Part shown: piece after piece, positions 33,360-44,065 of the stretch
Layout of the letters: the number at the start of each line of letters is the position of its first letter
How positions within the stretch are numbered: the first letter of the stretch is position 1
From: Caulobacteraceae bacterium
GTDB taxonomy: Bacteria; Pseudomonadota; Alphaproteobacteria; Caulobacterales; Caulobacteraceae
DNA length: 47,743 nucleotides
Reading direction: 5' to 3'
Assembly (NCBI GenBank): GCA_947475465.1
Contig: CANJLK010000023.1
Span: 1 to 47,743 of the forward strand
Position numbers and translations under genes: made by a program
Notes under the pieces: generated by a model
What the model was told of the DNA's origin: nothing
The model's database searches: none
What the model saw: only the letters and a program-made list of their open reading frames with translations

Positions 33360-36047
33360 ATGAACGCCCAAGCGCCCAGCCCCCAAGCCGATCCAGCCGG
33401 CGCGTCGCCGGTGATGGCGCAATATTTCGAGGCCAAGGCGCGCCAACCCGACGCCCTGGTGTTCTTCCGGATGGGCGACTTCTACGAGCTCTTCTTCGAA
33501 GACGCCCAGAAGGCCAGCGCCGCGCTCGGCATCACCCTGACCGCCCGAGGCCTGCACGCCGGCGAGCCGATCGCCATGTGCGGGGTGCCGGTCCACGCGG
33601 CCGAGGCCTACCTGGCCAAGCTGATCCGCGCCGGGTTCAAGGTCGCCGTCTGCGAGCAGATGGAAGCCCCCGCCGAGGCCCGCAAGCGCGGCTCGAAATC
33701 CATCGTCCACCGCGACGTGGTGCGGGTCGTCACCCCCGGCACCCTGACCGAGGAAGGCCTGCTGGACGCCCGCGGCGCCAACCGGCTGGCGGCCATCGCG
33801 GTCAGGGGCGGCCAGGCGGCGGTGGCGAGCGTCGAGCTGTCCACCGGCGAGGTGGAGTGCCTGGCGACCGGCGTGGCGGGTCTGGCCTCGGCGCTGGCGG
33901 CGCTGGGCCCCTCCGAGATCCTGGTCCCCGACCGGCTGTTCGCCGACGAGGCGGTGTCGGCCGCCCTGAAATCGGCGGGCGGCTTCGTCCAGCCCCTGCC
34001 CCAGGCGCTCGCCGAGCCCGCCGCCGCCGAGGCGAGGCTCAAGCGGCTCTATGGCGTCGAGACGCTGGACGGGTTCGGGACCCTGACTGGGGCCGAGGTC
34101 TCGGCGCTCGGCCTGATCGCCGCCCACCTGGAAACCACTCAGGCCGGACGCCTCCCGGCCCTGTCGGCCCCCAGGCGGGCCGGCGAGGCCGATGTCATGG
34201 CTATCGACCCGGCGACCCGTACGAGCCTGGAGATCGAGAAGGCCACCAACGGCGGGCGGGAAGGCTCGCTCCTGGCCGCCATCGACCGCACGGTGACCGC
34301 GCCGGGCGCCCGCCTGCTGGCCGCCCGCCTTGCCCGTCCGCTGCTCGACCCCGCCGCCATCGACGCGCGGCTGGACGCGGTGGCGTGGTTCTGCGAGCAC
34401 CGTCCCCAGCGCCAGCGGCTGCGCGAGGCGCTGAAGGGCCTGGGCGACATGGCCCGCGCCCTGTCGCGCCTGGCGCTCGGCCGGGGCGGTCCGCGCGACC
34501 TCGGCTGCCTGCGCGACGGGCTCGCCAGCGGCGAGGCGGTCACCGCTCTGTTCGCCGCGACCCGCGACCCGCTGATGACGGCGCCGGCCGAGGTGACGAG
34601 CGCGCTCGCCGCCTTCAATCCGGCCCTCGACGCGGACCTGTCGCAGTTCCGCGCCCTGCTGACCGAAGGCCTGGGCGCCGACCTGCCGTCGCTAGCCCGC
34701 GACGGCGGCTTCGTCTCGCCGGGCGTCCGCCCCGAGCTCGACCAGGCCCGGGCGCTGCGCGACGACAGCCGGCGCGTGATCCTGCAGCTGGAAGCCCGCC
34801 TGGCGGCTGAAAGCGGCGTGGCGCTGAAGGTCCGCCACAACGCGGTCCTGGGCTACTTCGTCGAGACCACCGCCAAGGCCGCTGAGCCGCTGATGGCCGC
34901 GCCACTCAACGCCACCTTCATCCACCGCCAGACGCTCGCCAACCAGGTCCGCTTCACCACCGTCGAACTGGCCGAACTGGACGCCCGGATCGCCCAGGCC
35001 GCCGAGCGGGCCCTGGCCATCGAACTGGAGACCTTCGAGGCCTGGCGCGACGGGGCCGTCACCGTCGCGGCCCCGATCCAGGCCGCCGCCGCCGCCGCCG
35101 CCCGTCTGGATGTGGCCGCGGCCATCGCCGAATGGGCCGAGGACGTGGGGGCCGCGCGCCCCGTTGTGGACCGCTCCACCGCCTTCGAGGCCGAGGCCGC
35201 CCGCCACCCGGTGGTCGAAGCCGCGGTGCGCCGGGCGGGCGATCCCTTCACCCCCAACGATTGCCGCCTCGACGGCGCGGGGGCCGGCGGCCCCCGTTTG
35301 GCCATCGTCACCGGGCCCAACATGGCCGGCAAGTCCACCTTCCTGCGCCAGAACGCGCTCCTGGCGGTCCTGGCCCAGGCAGGCTGCTTCGTCCCGGCCA
35401 GGTGCCTGCGCCTGGGGGTCGTGGATCGCCTGTTCAGCCGGGTTGGGGCCGGTGACGACCTGGCCCGGGGCCGCTCCACCTTCATGGCCGAGATGGTCGA
35501 AACCGCCGCCATCCTGACCCAGGCGACGCCGCGTTCCCTGGTGATCCTCGACGAGATCGGCCGCGGCACCGCCACCTACGACGGCCTGGCCATCGCCTGG
35601 GCCTGCGCCGAGGCCCTGCACGAGACCAACCGCTGCCGCGCGCTGTTCGCCACCCACTATCACGAGCTGGCCGTGCTGGAGGGCCGCCTGGCCTATGTCG
35701 CCAACCTGTCCCTGCGCGCCAAGGAGTGGAAAGGGGACCTGATCTTCCTGCACGAGGCCGGTCCCGGCCCTGCCGACCGCAGCTACGGGGTCCAGGTGGC
35801 CAAGCTGGCGGGCGTGCCGGCGCCGGTGGTGGGCCGCGCCCGCGAGGTTTTGGAGCGGCTGGAGCGCGAGGCCGCCGGCCCCGCCCACCTGGACGACCTG
35901 CCCCTGTTCGCCGCCGCCGCCGAGCCAGCCCAGCGCTTCGGCCCGAGCCCGGCGGAAGAAGCCCTGCGCGCCATGGAGCCCGATGGCATGAGCCCCCGTG
36001 AGGCCATGGACGCCCTCTACCGCCTGAAGGGACTGCTGGCGGGGTGA
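33360..36047 (+). CDS. mutS: DNA mismatch repair protein MutS
   Basis: Recognises mispaired and looped bases and starts mismatch repair. About 895 residues. The mismatch-binding N-terminal domain has the F-x-E motif in VFFRMGDFYELFFEDA (residues ~35-50). The connector, core and clamp domains follow, then the ATPase with Walker A TGPNMAGKSTFLRQNALLA (near 650), Walker B SLVILDEIGRGTATYDGLAI, and FATHYHELAVLEGRLAYVAN. The C-terminal HTH region ends MSPREAMDALYRLKGLLAG. The start is uncertain: GTG 33321, ATG 33333 and ATG 33360 are in frame, none with a strong ribosome-binding site. Confidence 0.95.
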   Translation: MNAQAPSPQADPAGASPVMAQYFEAKARQPDALVFFRMGDFYELFFEDAQKASAALGITLTARGLHAGEPIAMCGVPVHAAEAYLAKLIRAGFKVAVCEQMEAPAEARKRGSKSIVHRDVVRVVTPGTLTEEGLLDARGANRLAAIAVRGGQAAVASVELSTGEVECLATGVAGLASALAALGPSEILVPDRLFADEAVSAALKSAGGFVQPLPQALAEPAAAEARLKRLYGVETLDGFGTLTGAEVSALGLIAAHLETTQAGRLPALSAPRRAGEADVMAIDPATRTSLEIEKATNGGREGSLLAAIDRTVTAPGARLLAARLARPLLDPAAIDARLDAVAWFCEHRPQRQRLREALKGLGDMARALSRLALGRGGPRDLGCLRDGLASGEAVTALFAATRDPLMTAPAEVTSALAAFNPALDADLSQFRALLTEGLGADLPSLARDGGFVSPGVRPELDQARALRDDSRRVILQLEARLAAESGVALKVRHNAVLGYFVETTAKAAEPLMAAPLNATFIHRQTLANQVRFTTVELAELDARIAQAAERALAIELETFEAWRDGAVTVAAPIQAAAAAAARLDVAAAIAEWAEDVGAARPVVDRSTAFEAEAARHPVVEAAVRRAGDPFTPNDCRLDGAGAGGPRLAIVTGPNMAGKSTFLRQNALLAVLAQAGCFVPARCLRLGVVDRLFSRVGAGDDLARGRSTFMAEMVETAAILTQATPRSLVILDEIGRGTATYDGLAIAWACAEALHETNRCRALFATHYHELAVLEGRLAYVANLSLRAKEWKGDLIFLHEAGPGPADRSYGVQVAKLAGVPAPVVGRAREVLERLEREAAGPAHLDDLPLFAAAAEPAQRFGPSPAEEALRAMEPDGMSPREAMDALYRLKGLLAG

Positions 36048-36062
36048 CGCCGTTCCGGGCGA

Positions 36063-36240
36063 CGGTTTAAAAAATCCTCCCCCTCAGGGGGAGGTGGCTG
36101 TCGAACCCCGGACTTGATCCGGGGGGATCGACAGACGGAGGGGGTTCTGCAGGCGACCCTCCATTTCCCCCTCCGTCACGTCTCGCAAGAGCTCGCCGCG
36201 CCACCTCCCCCGGATCGCACTGCGCGCTGGGGGAGGATCT
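36063..36240. repeat. GC-rich palindromic repeat cluster between mutS and the hybrid kinase
   Basis: A run of stem-loops: cctccccc/gggggagg (36076-36094); ctgtcga/tcgacag enclosing ccccgg/ccgggg (36098-36134); gacggaggggg/ccccctccgtc (36134-36177); and cctccccc/gggggagg (36204-36236). Repeats with this theme (cctccccctcagggggaggt) are scattered between genes in many Caulobacterales. This stretch contains no gene. Confidence 0.75.
36066..36094 (-). terminator. Intrinsic terminator of the MASE1 hybrid kinase gene
   Basis: Read on the minus strand, the 8-bp stem cctccccc/gggggagg with a 3-nt loop is followed directly by attttttaaa. GC stem plus T-run is the standard Rho-independent form. It serves the leftward kinase gene, about 150 bp after its stop. 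Confidence 0.65.
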
Positions 36241-36244
36241 GGCG

Positions 36245-38368
<2,124 letters not shown>

Positions 38369-38491
38369 GTGCAGGCGCCCAAATGCTTAACTCGCGGCGG
38401 GTAAACGAGGGCAGGCGGTTTTCCCGCCAGGGTGGTCGGGATCGAGGCGCCCGATGCACACAAACGCGAACTCGCCTATATCCTCCCAGCC

Positions 38492-41308
38492 ATGCCGCCG
38501 CGCCTGAAACCGACCCGCCTGGAATATGTCGTCGACGGCGTGCGCCTGCGCGCCCAGTTGTCGGCGGCGGCGCTTGAGGCGTCCGGCGACGCGGCCCAAC
38601 GCACCGCGGCCCTGAGTATCCTCAAGGCGGCCCTGTTCCGAGGGCGAATGATCGCCAAGGAGCGACTGGAGAACGGCGCCGGCGGCATCGAGACCGCGCG
38701 CCTGCTGTCCGGGGTCACCGACGAGGTGGTCACGGCGCTGTGGGACTTCACCACGGTGCACATCTTCCGGGCGCGCAATCCGACCGAGGGCGAGCGCCTG
38801 GCGCTGATGGCGGTGGGCGGCTACGGGCGCGGCACCCTGGCGCCCTACTCCGATCTCGATCTGCTGTTTGTGCGCCCCTACAAGCAGACCGCGCACGCCG
38901 AAAGCGTGATCGAGTACATGCTCTACGCGCTCTGGGACCTAGGCTTCAAAGTGGGTCACGCCTCGCGGACGATCGAGGAGTGCATCAAGCTCTCTCGCGA
39001 GGACTTCACCATCCGCACCTCGATCCTCGAGGCCCGCCGGCTGGCCGGGGACGAGCGGCTGGCCGAGGAGCTGTGCCGCCGGTTCCAGAACGAGGTGGTG
39101 CGCGGCACCGGCCCGGAATTCGTCGCCGCCAAGCTGAAGGAGCGCGACGAGCGCCAGGCCAAGGCCGGCGCCAGCCGCTACATGGTCGAGCCCAACGTCA
39201 AGGAGGGTAAGGGTGGGCTTCGCGACCTGAACACCCTCTTCTGGATCGCTCAATACCTGCATCCCGGCCAGTCGATCGAAAAGATCATGCAGCTGGAGAT
39301 GTTCGAGCGCCGCGAGATCCGCGCCTTCATCCAGGCCTTCGACTTCCTGTGGGCGACGCGCTGCTTCCTGCACTTCACCACCGGGCGGCCGGAAGAGCGC
39401 CTGACCTTCGATCTGCAGCCGGAGATCGCCCGCCGCATGGGCTACGGCGACCGCGGCGACGCGCCCGCCGTCGAGCGGTTCATGCGCCGCTACTTCCTGA
39501 TCGCCAAGGAGGTCGGCTCGCTCACGCGGGTGTTCGCCGCCAAGCTCGAGGCCGAGCAGGTCAAGCTGGAGCCCCGCGGGATTTCCCGCCTGCTGCCGGC
39601 CCGCCGGCCCAAGCGCAAACCCCTCGACGAGCCGGGCTTCCACGAACTGGGCGGGCGCCTTGGCGTCGACGGGCCGGAGACCTTCGAGACCGATCCGATC
39701 AACCTGCTGCGCCTCTTCAAGATCGCCGACGAGCGCAATCTCGACCTGCATCCCGACGCCTTCACCGCCGCCACCCGCGCGGTGACCCTGATCACCTCGG
39801 CCGTCAGGCGGGACCGCCACGCGGCGAAGGTCTTCATCGACATCCTGGCGCATGGGCGCGACCCGCAGCGCACGCTCACCCTGATGACCGAGGCCGGCGT
39901 GCTCGGCCGCTACCTGCCGGAGTTCGGCCGGGTGGTCGCCCAGATGCAGTTCAACATGTACCACTCCTACACGGTGGACGAGCACACCCTCAGGGCCGTG
40001 GGCGTGATCGCCGACATCGCGGCTGGCCGCTTCGCCGCCGACCACCCGCTCGCCACCGCCGTCATGCCCCTGATCGTCGACCGCGAGGCCCTGTTCCTGG
40101 CCATGCTGCTGCATGACACCGGCAAGGGCGGGGCGGGCGGACAGGAAAAGGCTGGCGCGCGGGCCGCCCGCTCGGCCTGCGAGCGGCTGGGCCTGGAGCG
40201 CTCGAAGATCGAGCTGGTCGCCTGGCTGGTGGAACATCACCTGGTGATGAGCGACACGGCCCAGAAGCGCGACATCGCCGATCCGCGCACCGTCGCCGAC
40301 TTTGCCCAGGTGGTGCAGACGCCCGAGCGACTGCGACTGCTGCTGGTGCTCACCGTGGCCGACATCCGCGCCGTGGGGCCGGGCGTCTGGAACGGCTGGA
40401 AGGGCCAGCTGATGCGCGAGCTCTACAGCGCCACGGAGGCCGTGTTCCGCGGCGGGCGCGGTTCGGACAGCGCCGCGGCCCTGAAGCGCTATCACGAGAA
40501 CGCCGCCTATGACGCCCGCGTCGCCATAGCCAAGGCGGAACCGGCCTCGGCGGCCTGGGCCGACGCCATGGAAGACGCCTATTTCTCGGCCTTCACCCAG
40601 GCCGAGGTCATGGCCCACGCCGGGCTCGCCCGACGGGCGGCGGAGAACGGTGGGGCGGCGGCGGTGGGCCAGGTCCGCGATGACCTCAACGCCGCCGAGG
40701 TGGCCGTCGCGGCCGCGGACCGCCAGCGGCTGTTCGTCGACCTCGCCGCGGCGATCACCGAGCTCAGCGCCAATGTGGTCGGCGCGCGGGTCTTCACTTC
40801 GCGCAGCGGCCAGGCGCTGGACGTCTTCTATGTGCAGGACGTGACCGGCCATGCCTATGGGGCGGACAACGCCCGCACCCTGCCCCGGCTGATCGCCGCC
40901 CTGGAAGCCGCCGCCCGCGGCGAGCCGATCAAGGGCGAGGCCCGCCGACCCCCCGACACAAGCCGCTCCGCCGCCTTTTCGATCACCCCGGCGGTGATGC
41001 TCGACAACGACGCCTCTGAGACCTCGACTGTAGTGGAGGCCTCCGGCCGCGATCGCCCCGGCCTTCTGGCGGCCCTGGCGCGCACGCTCGCCGACGCCGA
41101 CCTGTCGATCCTGTCGGCCCATATCGACGGCTATGGGGAACGCGCGGTCGACGCCTTCTATGTGGTCGACGCCGAGGACGGGAAGATCACCGACGCGCGC
41201 AAGGGCAACGCGCTGAAGGCCGCCCTGCTGGCCGACCTGAACGAACCTGACGAGGGCTCAGGCCGGCGCAACAATCTGCAGCGCGCCAGGGCCAGCGTCG
41301 CGCGCTGA
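38492..41308 (+). CDS. glnD: PII uridylyltransferase / uridylyl-removing enzyme GlnD
   Basis: Senses glutamine and uridylylates or deuridylylates PII proteins. 938 residues. The nucleotidyltransferase domain near residue 110 has AVGGYGRGTLAPYSDLDLLF. The linker/helical domain has MVEPNVKEGKGGLRDLNTLF. The HD domain has YHSYTVDEHTLRAVGVI and MLLHDTGKGGAGGQEK (~540). Two C-terminal ACT domains contain TSRSGQALDVFYVQDVTGHA (~770) and VVEASGRDRPGLLAALARTL (~850). I chose ATG 38492, with TATATC upstream; the frame extends to GTG 38432. It complements the glutamate dehydrogenase at the left end in nitrogen metabolism. Confidence 0.95.
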   Translation: MPPRLKPTRLEYVVDGVRLRAQLSAAALEASGDAAQRTAALSILKAALFRGRMIAKERLENGAGGIETARLLSGVTDEVVTALWDFTTVHIFRARNPTEGERLALMAVGGYGRGTLAPYSDLDLLFVRPYKQTAHAESVIEYMLYALWDLGFKVGHASRTIEECIKLSREDFTIRTSILEARRLAGDERLAEELCRRFQNEVVRGTGPEFVAAKLKERDERQAKAGASRYMVEPNVKEGKGGLRDLNTLFWIAQYLHPGQSIEKIMQLEMFERREIRAFIQAFDFLWATRCFLHFTTGRPEERLTFDLQPEIARRMGYGDRGDAPAVERFMRRYFLIAKEVGSLTRVFAAKLEAEQVKLEPRGISRLLPARRPKRKPLDEPGFHELGGRLGVDGPETFETDPINLLRLFKIADERNLDLHPDAFTAATRAVTLITSAVRRDRHAAKVFIDILAHGRDPQRTLTLMTEAGVLGRYLPEFGRVVAQMQFNMYHSYTVDEHTLRAVGVIADIAAGRFAADHPLATAVMPLIVDREALFLAMLLHDTGKGGAGGQEKAGARAARSACERLGLERSKIELVAWLVEHHLVMSDTAQKRDIADPRTVADFAQVVQTPERLRLLLVLTVADIRAVGPGVWNGWKGQLMRELYSATEAVFRGGRGSDSAAALKRYHENAAYDARVAIAKAEPASAAWADAMEDAYFSAFTQAEVMAHAGLARRAAENGGAAAVGQVRDDLNAAEVAVAAADRQRLFVDLAAAITELSANVVGARVFTSRSGQALDVFYVQDVTGHAYGADNARTLPRLIAALEAAARGEPIKGEARRPPDTSRSAAFSITPAVMLDNDASETSTVVEASGRDRPGLLAALARTLADADLSILSAHIDGYGERAVDAFYVVDAEDGKITDARKGNALKAALLADLNEPDEGSGRRNNLQRARASVAR

Positions 41309-41311
41309 CGC

Positions 41312-41665
41312 TCAAGCCTCTACGATCGCCTGGAACCCGCCGAAGATCATCCGCTTGGCGTCGAAGGGCGGGTTTGCCATGGTGGCCTGCAGCCTCGGGT
41401 CGGCCATCACCTTGGCCATGATCTCATCCCGCGCGGCCCGCGATTCATAGGTGATCCAGGAGAACACCACGACCTCATCGTCGGTGGCCTGGACCGCGCG
41501 GGGAAAGGACGTGACCTCACCATAGGGCACGTCGTCGCCGACGCATTCGACGTAGGAAAGCGCCCCGTACTCCATCCACACGTCGCGCCCGAGCAGGGCA
41601 ATCGCCTTGTAGTCCTCAAGCTTCGCCTTCGACACGGCGATCACAAAGCCGTCCACATAGGTCAT
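41312..41665 (-). CDS. DUF1428 family protein
   Basis: A 117-residue small protein of the DUF1428 (YbaA-like) family: MTYVDGFVIAVSKAKLEDYK, VWMEYGALSYVECVGDDVPY, SWITYESRAARDEIMAKVMA, and terminal DAKRMIFGGFQAIVEA. The D-G-F start and the F-G-G-F end are diagnostic, and the fold is a dimeric alpha/beta barrel. Function unknown. GGGAGGAC before ATG 41665 confirms the start. It converges on glnD with a 3-bp gap. Confidence 0.92.
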   Translation of the reverse strand: MTYVDGFVIAVSKAKLEDYKAIALLGRDVWMEYGALSYVECVGDDVPYGEVTSFPRAVQATDDEVVVFSWITYESRAARDEIMAKVMADPRLQATMANPPFDAKRMIFGGFQAIVEA

Positions 41666-41773
41666 TGCGAGGTCCTCCCGTTTCAATGTCACCGGAACGA
41701 CGCCGGGCAAGCGCCGGATCCGACAACCTCGGCCAAGCCTAGCGCAAATCCGGCAAACTCGGACCTCGCCAGC

Positions 41774-41798
41774 CGTTATGTAGCTGAGCTACATAGCG
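41774..41798 (+). promoter_or_regulatory. ModE-type operator of the modABC operon
   Basis: A perfect 19-bp palindrome tatgtagct-g-agctacata (41777-41795), framed by CG (41774-41775) and GCG (41796-41798). The CG-TTATRTAG...CTAYATA-CG layout matches the ModE/Mop-box that represses molybdate-uptake genes when molybdate is plentiful. TACATA (41790-41795) is inside the site and could be the -10 box, putting the transcript start at or near the modA ATG (41801). No modE gene is in the window. Confidence 0.75.
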
Positions 41799-41800
41799 CC

Positions 41801-42583
41801 ATGGTTTTCCGCGCAGCTTCCCAGAACCCTTGTCGCCGCGGGCTTGTCGGCTGGGCTCTGCTCGTCGTCGCCCTGGCGCTTGGACCGGTGGCCGCGCGCG
41901 CCGCCGAGACCTCGGTGGCCGTGGCCGCCAACTTCACCGAGCCGGCCCGCGAGATCGCCGCCGCCTTCAAGACCGCCTCGGGACACACCGCGACGCTTAG
42001 CTTCGGCCCGTCCGGCCAGTTCTACGCCCAGATCAGCAAGGGCGCGCCCTTCGAGGTCCTGCTCTCCGCCGACGTCGAGCGGCCGCAGAAGGCCGAGCAG
42101 GAAGGGTTGGGCGTGGCCGGCACGCGCTTCACCTACGCGGTCGGGCGCCTCGTGCTCTATTCGAAGACCCCCGGCCTGATCGACAAACGCGGCGCGGTGC
42201 TCACGTCCGACCGGTTCCAGAAGCTCGCCATCGCCGATCCCACCGCTGCGCCCTACGGCGTGGCCGCCGTCGCCACCCTGCGGAAGCTGGGTGTCTTTGA
42301 CGCCCTCAAGCCGAAAATCGTCATGGGGACCTCGATCGCCCAGGCCTACCAGTTCGTCGACACCGGCGCGGCCGAGCTCGGCTTCGTGGCCCTGTCCCAG
42401 GTGATCGCCACGCCCGGCGGATCACGGTGGCTGGTTCCGGCGGCCGACCATCCGGCGATCGACCAGCAGGCGATCCTGCTGAAGACAGGCCAGGACAATC
42501 TGGCCGCCAGGGCCTTCCTGGCTTTCCTGAAGAGCCCCGCGGCCATCGCCATCATCAGGAAGTACGGCTACGAAATCCGCTGA
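41801..42583 (+). CDS. modA: Molybdate ABC transporter substrate-binding protein
   Basis: Periplasmic molybdate (or tungstate) receptor. 260 residues. A Sec-type signal peptide with a basic N-region and hydrophobic core (RRGLVGWALLVVALALGPVA) is cleaved near ARA|AET (~34). The mature domain matches ModA: SVAVAANFTEPAREIAAAFK, SFGPSGQFYAQISKGAPFEV, LLSADVERPQKAEQEG, IADPTAAPYGVAAVATLRKL, GTSIAQAYQFVDTGAAELGF. ATG 41801 has no ribosome-binding site and starts three bases after the ModE-type operator, so the mRNA is probably leaderless. Confidence 0.94.
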   Translation: MVFRAASQNPCRRGLVGWALLVVALALGPVAARAAETSVAVAANFTEPAREIAAAFKTASGHTATLSFGPSGQFYAQISKGAPFEVLLSADVERPQKAEQEGLGVAGTRFTYAVGRLVLYSKTPGLIDKRGAVLTSDRFQKLAIADPTAAPYGVAAVATLRKLGVFDALKPKIVMGTSIAQAYQFVDTGAAELGFVALSQVIATPGGSRWLVPAADHPAIDQQAILLKTGQDNLAARAFLAFLKSPAAIAIIRKYGYEIR

Positions 42584-42621
42584 ATGCCCCGCGAAGCGGG
42601 CTGGCTTGATCGGGAGACGGC

Positions 42622-43287
42622 GTGGCTGAGGTCATCTGGACGACGCTGAGGCTGGCGGGGCTGACCACTGTCCTGCTGCTGGCCGTCGCCACGCCCCTGG
42701 CCTGGTGGCTGGCCCGGCACAGGGCGTGGTGGAAGGAGATCGTGGCGGCCCTCGTCACCTTGCCGATCATCCTGCCCCCTTCGGTCCTGGGCTTCTACCT
42801 GCTGGTGGCCATCGCCCCGCAAAGCCCGCTGATGGCGCCGCTGCACACCTTCGGCGTCCGCACCCTGGCCTTCACCTTCCAGGGGCTGGTGATCGGCTCG
42901 ATGATCTATTCCCTGCCGTTCGCCGTTCAGCCGATCCGCAACAGCTTCGAGGCCATGGGCGCGCGGCCCATGGAGGTCGCCGCGACCCTGCGCGCCTCGC
43001 CCCTCGACGCCTTCTTCACCGTCGCCCTGCCCCAGGCCAGGCGCGGCTTCCTGACAGCCGCCATCCTGGTCTTCGCCCACACCGTGGGCGAGTTCGGCGT
43101 GGTCCTGATGATCGGCGGCGGCATACCGGGCAAGACCGAGGTGCTGTCCGTGCGCATCTACCAACTCGTGGAATCCCTCCAGTACGGCGAAGCTCACAAG
43201 TTGGCGGCCGGCGTCGTCGCCTTCTCCTTCGCGGTCCTGCTGGCCATGCTGCTAGTCGACCGTGGCGCGTCGCGGGCGATCCGGTGA
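42622..43287 (+). CDS. modB: Molybdate ABC transporter permease
   Basis: Inner-membrane subunit of the molybdate importer. 221 residues with five to six helices: [60 protein letters not shown]. The coupling EAA loop is in [40 protein letters not shown] is the usual ModB ending region. Start GTG 42622, 38 bp after modA. The stop overlaps the GTG of modC (GTGA), so the two are translationally coupled. Confidence 0.94.
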   Translation: MAEVIWTTLRLAGLTTVLLLAVATPLAWWLARHRAWWKEIVAALVTLPIILPPSVLGFYLLVAIAPQSPLMAPLHTFGVRTLAFTFQGLVIGSMIYSLPFAVQPIRNSFEAMGARPMEVAATLRASPLDAFFTVALPQARRGFLTAAILVFAHTVGEFGVVLMIGGGIPGKTEVLSVRIYQLVESLQYGEAHKLAAGVVAFSFAVLLAMLLVDRGASRAIR

Positions 43288-44051
43288 GCGGGGCGGGCCA
43301 GCCCCCGGTCGAGGGCCACTTCACCGGCAAGGTCGGATCGTTTGGCCTGGATGCGGCCTTCGTCCTGCCGACCCGGGGGATCACCGCGCTCAGCGGCCCC
43401 TCCGGATCGGGCAAGACCACGCTGCTGCGCTGCATCGCCGGCCTGACCCGTCTGCCCGGACGCCTGGTCGTCGACGGCGACGTCTGGCAGGACGCCCGCA
43501 CCTTCCTGCCCACCCACCGCCGGCCTGTGGGCGTCGTCTTCCAGGAGGCGAGCCTTCTGGCCCACCTGTCGGTCAAGGCGAACCTGCTCTACGGCGCGAA
43601 ACGGTCCGGCGCGGGCGCCGCTGGCCTCGACGACGTTGTGGACCTCCTGGGCCTCGGCGCCCTGATGGGACGCTCCACCGCCAATCTCTCCGGGGGCGAA
43701 CGCCAGCGGGTGGCGCTGGGCCGGGCGCTGCTGTCGAAACCGCGCCTGCTGCTGATGGACGAGCCGCTCTCCAGCCTCGACGCGGCCAGCAAGGCCGATA
43801 TCCTGCCCTATTTGGAGCGCCTGCACGCCAGCCTGTCCCTGCCGGTGCTTTATGTCAGCCACGACGCCCAGGAGATCGCCAGGCTGGCCGACCACGTCCT
43901 GATCATCCGCGACGGCCGGATCACCCCGGTCGGCGACCAACCCGCGCAGCTGGACGCAGCGCGGGCCAGGCGGGACCTGAAGCGGCTCAGCGCCGCCGAG
44001 CGCGACCGCCTGGCCATGGCCGCCCTGATCGCCGGCCTGCCGCCGGTCTAG
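43284..44051 (+). CDS. modC: Molybdate ABC transporter ATP-binding protein, short form without TOBE domain
   Basis: ATPase of the molybdate importer. 255 residues: Walker [21 protein letters not shown] (~38-45), [20 protein letters not shown], signature [20 protein letters not shown], Walker [18 protein letters not shown]-loop [18 protein letters not shown]. Classical ModC is ~350 residues with a C-terminal Mop/TOBE domain that binds molybdate; this protein stops at the end of the ATPase, in [12 protein letters not shown]. The GTG start overlaps the modB stop; the longer open frame extending into modB is a shadow. Confidence 0.92.
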   Translation: MSGAGQPPVEGHFTGKVGSFGLDAAFVLPTRGITALSGPSGSGKTTLLRCIAGLTRLPGRLVVDGDVWQDARTFLPTHRRPVGVVFQEASLLAHLSVKANLLYGAKRSGAGAAGLDDVVDLLGLGALMGRSTANLSGGERQRVALGRALLSKPRLLLMDEPLSSLDAASKADILPYLERLHASLSLPVLYVSHDAQEIARLADHVLIIRDGRITPVGDQPAQLDAARARRDLKRLSAAERDRLAMAALIAGLPPV

Positions 44052-44065
44052 GGGCGAAGGCGGCG

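Noticed and set aside
38939..41122. 727-codon minus-strand open frame
   Set aside because: Antisense of glnD, whose sense frame has all the family motifs.
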